DNA of 64,000 nucleotides, from NCBI GenBank assembly GCA_963844865.1, contig CAWJPY010000014.1, positions 62,001 through 126,000 on the forward strand. The letters are read 5' to 3'. Below, in pieces: positions 61,500 through 64,000 of the stretch. Below the pieces are notes generated by a model. It searched no databases. It saw only the letters and a list, made by a program, of their open reading frames with translations, and was not told the DNA's origin. Each line of letters opens with the position of its first letter. The stretch's first letter is position 1. This DNA is from CAWJPY01 sp963844865. GTDB taxonomy: Bacteria > Acidobacteriota > Thermoanaerobaculia > Thermoanaerobaculales > Sulfomarinibacteraceae. A program made the translations under genes and the position numbers.

Positions 61500-62849
61500 T
61501 CAGCCTTCCAGGAACGCGTCCAGCCGACCGGCGGTCTCGGTGGTGGTGATGAGGAGCACCCGGTCCCCGGGCCGGATGCGATCCGCGCCCCCGGGAACCC
61601 GGATACCTTCCCCTCGTTGGACGGCCGCCACCAGAACGCCCCTCGGCAGGCCCAACTCGGCCAGCTCCGAGCGCACCAGCCGGCTGTCCGCCACCGCCTC
61701 CACCTCGATCGCCTCCACCGAGTCTTCCATGAGGGCCGCCACCGCCCGCACCCTCCCCTTGCGGGCGAACTGCAGCGCCAGACCGACGGCGAGCAGGCGC
61801 GGCGAGATCACCGCGTCGATGCCCACCTCGCCGATGAGCCCTGCGAGGGCGGGATTGTCCACCAGGGCGAAGGTGTGGGCCGCGCCCAGGCGCCGCGCCA
61901 GCAGACAGGCCACCACGTTCTCCTCGTGGTCGTCCGTGCAGGCCACGAAGCTCTCCACCCGATCGGCGCCCTCCTCTTCCAGGAGCCCGCGGTCCGTGGG
62001 GCTGCCATGCACGACCACGGTCTCGCTGAGCTCTGCAGCCGCCATCTCGCAGCGGGCGCGGCGGGCGTCCAGCAGCACCGTGGGGACCTTCTCCCGTTCC
62101 AGGCGTCTGGCCAGCCCCAGCCCGATGCGACTGGCGCCCACGATCATGACCCGCCGCTCCATGCCACGTCGCAACCCCAGGAGGGTGAGCACATTGTCGA
62201 GCTCGGCCGGATCGAGGGCGAAGTACACCAGGTCCGAGGCGCGAATCTCGTCGTCCCCGTGGGGCACCCGCCAGTCGCCGTCGCGCCGGATCGCCACCAC
62301 CAGCATGGGCGATGCCGGGAACAGCAGCTTGAGGTGGGACAGCATGAGCCCGGCGAACTCGCTGCCGGGCGGGATCCTGAATCCGGCCACCAGGAGTCGG
62401 CCGGCGAAGAAGGGGACCACGTCCACCGCCCCCGGCACCGGCACCAGGGACAGGATCCGGTCCACGGCGGCCACCTCGGGGTTGATGGACAGGCGCTCCC
62501 CGGTGATCTCGCTGGCGATCTTGGAGAAGCTCTCCTCGTGGCCCGGGTCGCGCAGGCGGGCAACCACCCGCGGCACCCTGAAGAGGGCCGAGCCCACCAG
62601 CGCCACCACCATGTTGGCCTCGTCGGAATCGGTGGTCGCCAGGAGCAGGTCGCAGCTCTCGATGCCGGCCCGCACCAACACCGGCACGGTGGCGCCGTTG
62701 CCGCGGATGGTCTGCACATCGAGGCGCTCGTCCAGCTCCGCGATGAGCTCGCGGCTCTGCTCCACGAGGACGACGTCGTGGCCGTCCCCCGCCAGCTTCT
62801 CGGCCAGGGTCGACCCGACCAGGCCTCCGCCCACGACCACCACCCTCAC
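61500..62849 (-). CDS. trkA: Trk system potassium uptake protein TrkA
   Basis: A 449-residue cytoplasmic regulator with two repeats of an NAD-binding (RCK N) and a C-terminal (TrkA-C) domain: VVVVGGGLVGSTLAEKLAGDGHDVVLVEQS (GxGxxG; acidic end of the second strand), and MIVGASRIGLGLARRLEREKVPTVLLDA in the second half, with TrkA-C parts around EVEAVADSRLVRSEL and GADRIRPGDRVLLITT. It starts with GTG 62849; there is no strong Shine-Dalgarno. It binds NAD(H)/ATP and gates TrkH. Confidence 0.93.
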   Translation of the reverse strand: MRVVVVGGGLVGSTLAEKLAGDGHDVVLVEQSRELIAELDERLDVQTIRGNGATVPVLVRAGIESCDLLLATTDSDEANMVVALVGSALFRVPRVVARLRDPGHEESFSKIASEITGERLSINPEVAAVDRILSLVPVPGAVDVVPFFAGRLLVAGFRIPPGSEFAGLMLSHLKLLFPASPMLVVAIRRDGDWRVPHGDDEIRASDLVYFALDPAELDNVLTLLGLRRGMERRVMIVGASRIGLGLARRLEREKVPTVLLDARRARCEMAAAELSETVVVHGSPTDRGLLEEEGADRVESFVACTDDHEENVVACLLARRLGAAHTFALVDNPALAGLIGEVGIDAVISPRLLAVGLALQFARKGRVRAVAALMEDSVEAIEVEAVADSRLVRSELAELGLPRGVLVAAVQRGEGIRVPGGADRIRPGDRVLLITTTETAGRLDAFLEG

Positions 62850-62962
62850 GGCCGCCCGCTCCCGCTGCGGGGTGACCGGCTGCGGTCATCCGTCACCGAC
62901 GCTCCTGGCTGCACCATGATCAACGGTAGTGTACACAACCGCTCCGCCCCGGCGGTGCGGCG

Positions 62963-63370
62963 TCAGGGACGCGCGCCCTCCTCGATCCAACGCCGGATCC
63001 GGGTCAGCTCCTCGGGCGGCAGGGCACGGAAGCCCAGCACTCCCCGCGGCATGCCCTTGCCCAACGCCGTCGTGCCCTCCAGCTTCCGCCAGAGATACGA
63101 TGCCTCGGGATCGCCGGGGACCACGAGGAGCACGTTCGGAGCCTGTGTGGATGGCCGGCCAACCAGGTCGCCATAGCCCTTCCCGGGCTCCAGCCCTAGC
63201 CCCGCCTTGGCCTCGGTGCCCGCATGACAGCCCACGCACCGCTTGATGACCAGGGGTTCCACGTCGCGGGCGTACGAGACGACCTCCCCCGGCGGAACAG
63301 GAGGCAGGGACGGACCGCAGCCCGCCAGCGTCGCCACGAGCAGCGCTGCGGCAAGGAGGCGCATGGCCAT
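62963..63370 (-). CDS. Small c-type cytochrome lipoprotein
   Basis: A 135-residue lipoprotein: leader RLLAAALLVATLAGC (lipobox LAGC), then VVSYARDVEPLVIKRCVGCHAG with one CxxCH haem site, a likely axial Met in the GKGMPRG or later LPPEE region, and a C-terminal helix ELTRIRRWIEEGA. The layout is that of planctomycete-type and related cytochrome-c-like domains that end in WIxxGA. It is probably a periplasmic electron carrier or a haem-binding module of a larger enzyme lost here. Either of two in-frame ATGs (63370, 63364) could start it; neither has a clear ribosome site. Confidence 0.82.
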   Translation of the reverse strand: MAMRLLAAALLVATLAGCGPSLPPVPPGEVVSYARDVEPLVIKRCVGCHAGTEAKAGLGLEPGKGYGDLVGRPSTQAPNVLLVVPGDPEASYLWRKLEGTTALGKGMPRGVLGFRALPPEELTRIRRWIEEGARP

Positions 63371-63736
63371 GCTGCACGAACGGGGTCGAGCGGGACGCCT
63401 ATTCCCCCCTACCCTGCGCCGCGCACCGCGGTGACGTGGTATCCCCCTGAGCATCGTTACGCCACGGGTGAGGGGAGCGAACGGAATGACACCAGGTGCG
63501 CGGGGGGCGGTCCGTCAGACGCGGACGCGGGCGTGGACGCGGGTGATCCCGCAGACGTGTATGTCATCGGGAGCATCCCTACGCCGCTTCGGGGCGGGGT
63601 CACGTGAAAAGAACTCAGCGAGCAGTCATTGCTGCAGGGGGCAGGGACGGCGGCAGCGGCGGCAATCGGAGATCAGCGCCCAACCATCGGCGATCAGCGA
63701 TCAGTGATCGCCTTCCCAGCACGTCAGAGGTGGCGG
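63371..63736. other. Intergenic region with short direct repeats
   Basis: 366 bp with no convincing gene. It contains the ATCGG-GATCAGCG repeats annotated separately, downstream of the four-helix-bundle gene. No promoter or RNA was recognised. Confidence 0.4.
63665..63710. repeat. Short direct repeats ATCGG(A/C)GATCAGCG beside the four-helix-bundle gene
   Basis: Two copies (63665-63678 and 63686-63699) differ at one base and are 21 bp apart; a partial third (ATCAGTGATCG) follows. GATCAGCG-type runs are commonly seen beside four-helix-bundle protein genes in many bacterial genomes, so it may be a marker of the mobile or variable nature of those genes. Confidence 0.55.
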
Positions 63737-64000
63737 TCATCTGGGCTTGGGGTTGAGGAGGCGCCAGGTCATCGCGCGCACGCGATCGAAGTGAGCGAGG
63801 ACGATCTCAGCCGCGGCGGGGTTGACGGCTCCTGTGGCGGCGAGCAATCGCAGGTGGCTGTCGGTCTCCTTGGCCGAGGCGTACGCGATTCTCCAGAAGT
63901 CGAGCCGGTCGCGACCGGAGCGGCCGTGGCCTTCAGCCAGATTGGCCGGCACCGAGCTCGCAGAGCGGATCACCTGATCGGTGATGCACTTCAGGGGAGA
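63737..64000 (-). CDS. Four-helix-bundle protein (partial, 5' end beyond window)
   Basis: The visible 87 residues include the family core: IRSASSVPANLAEGHGRSGRDRLDFWRIAYASAKETDSHLRLL. Reading further upstream to the window edge gives CITDQV in the same frame with no stop, so the N-terminus continues outside; the GTG at 63973 is not the real start. These proteins (avd/S23-like four-helix bundles) are usually short, of unclear function, and often found in diversity-generating or intervening-sequence loci. No reverse transcriptase is seen here. Confidence 0.88.
   Translation of the reverse strand, partial: SPLKCITDQVIRSASSVPANLAEGHGRSGRDRLDFWRIAYASAKETDSHLRLLAATGAVNPAAAEIVLAHFDRVRAMTWRLLNPKPR

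Noticed and set aside
61197..63176. 659-codon plus-strand open frame
   Set aside because: Antisense to trkH and trkA, which are complete with family motifs.
1..64000. CRISPR arrays, rRNA, tRNA, insertion sequences, integrases
   Set aside because: No regularly spaced repeats, no rRNA/tRNA sequence signatures and no transposase or integrase motifs were seen on either strand.

Overview
The window is GC-rich (about 70 %) and densely coded on both strands. It is bacterial chromosome with no rRNA, tRNA, CRISPR array, integrase, transposase or recognisable phage block. The cell is a diderm (lipoprotein signals, an Mla/MCE-type lipid transporter, MurB, TrkAH). It is probably aerobic or facultatively respiratory (haem A synthase, a multihaem c-type cytochrome) and makes glutathione (GshB, glyoxalase II, glutaredoxin). 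The mix of WS/DGAT acyltransferase, MCE system, LarA-like protein, winged-helix/TPR regulator, secreted M28 peptidase, and an infC gene that seems to start at AUC suggests an uncultured high-GC deltaproteobacterium-like lineage (Myxococcota, Binatota) or an acidobacterium. The sequence alone does not settle this. The indel pattern described below suggests an assembled environmental genome.

Layout. 0-8 kb: partial murB; a pseudo-receiver/PilZ protein behind a perfect hairpin; the thiol set gshB, gloB, glutaredoxin; a wax ester synthase-type acyltransferase; a SnoaL-like protein; a frameshifted saccharopine-dehydrogenase-like reductase; a 54-residue FmdB-type zinc ribbon. 8-17 kb: a nitrilase-fold protein lacking the usual lysine, a secreted gluzincin, a ribbon-helix-helix protein with a five-cysteine tail and a palindrome upstream, a thioesterase, a CAP-domain lipoprotein, a PAS-GGDEF cyclase behind a sigma-54-type promoter, a lemA/TPM operon, and infC. 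17-27 kb: a 12-13-haem cytochrome; a lipoprotein; a complete MCE lipid-transport operon (MlaE-type permease with STAS domain, ATPase, MlaD-type protein, auxiliary lipoprotein); an exported protein coupled to ftsH. 27-36 kb: a membrane protein, ctaA, two envelope/secreted proteins, a two-gene ABC-2 exporter, and a tandem pair of secreted thioredoxin-fold/BACON-like proteins. 36-46 kb: LarA-like protein, enoyl-CoA hydratase, zinc alcohol dehydrogenase plus LsrF-like aldolase, an S74-chaperone surface protein, DJ-1/PfpI, Mth938-like protein, and a winged-helix/TPR regulator. 46-54 kb: LysE exporter, M28B metallopeptidase, serine hydrolase, PQQ propeller, glgC. 54-60 kb: the most interesting cluster, methyltransferase - type III polyketide synthase - acyl carrier protein - fatty acyl-AMP ligase, probably making an O-methylated alkylpyrone or alkylresorcinol-type lipid. 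60-64 kb: MFS pump, trkH/trkA, a c-type cytochrome lipoprotein, and a four-helix-bundle protein cut by the window end.

Three stretches (about 24.85-26.05, 32.6-34.1 and 47.45-48.96 kb) carry dense single-base indels that break otherwise normal genes (ftsH, the ABC-2 exporter, the M28 peptidase). The kilobases between them are clean apart from two isolated shifts. I read these as uncorrected assembly patches rather than true pseudogenes.
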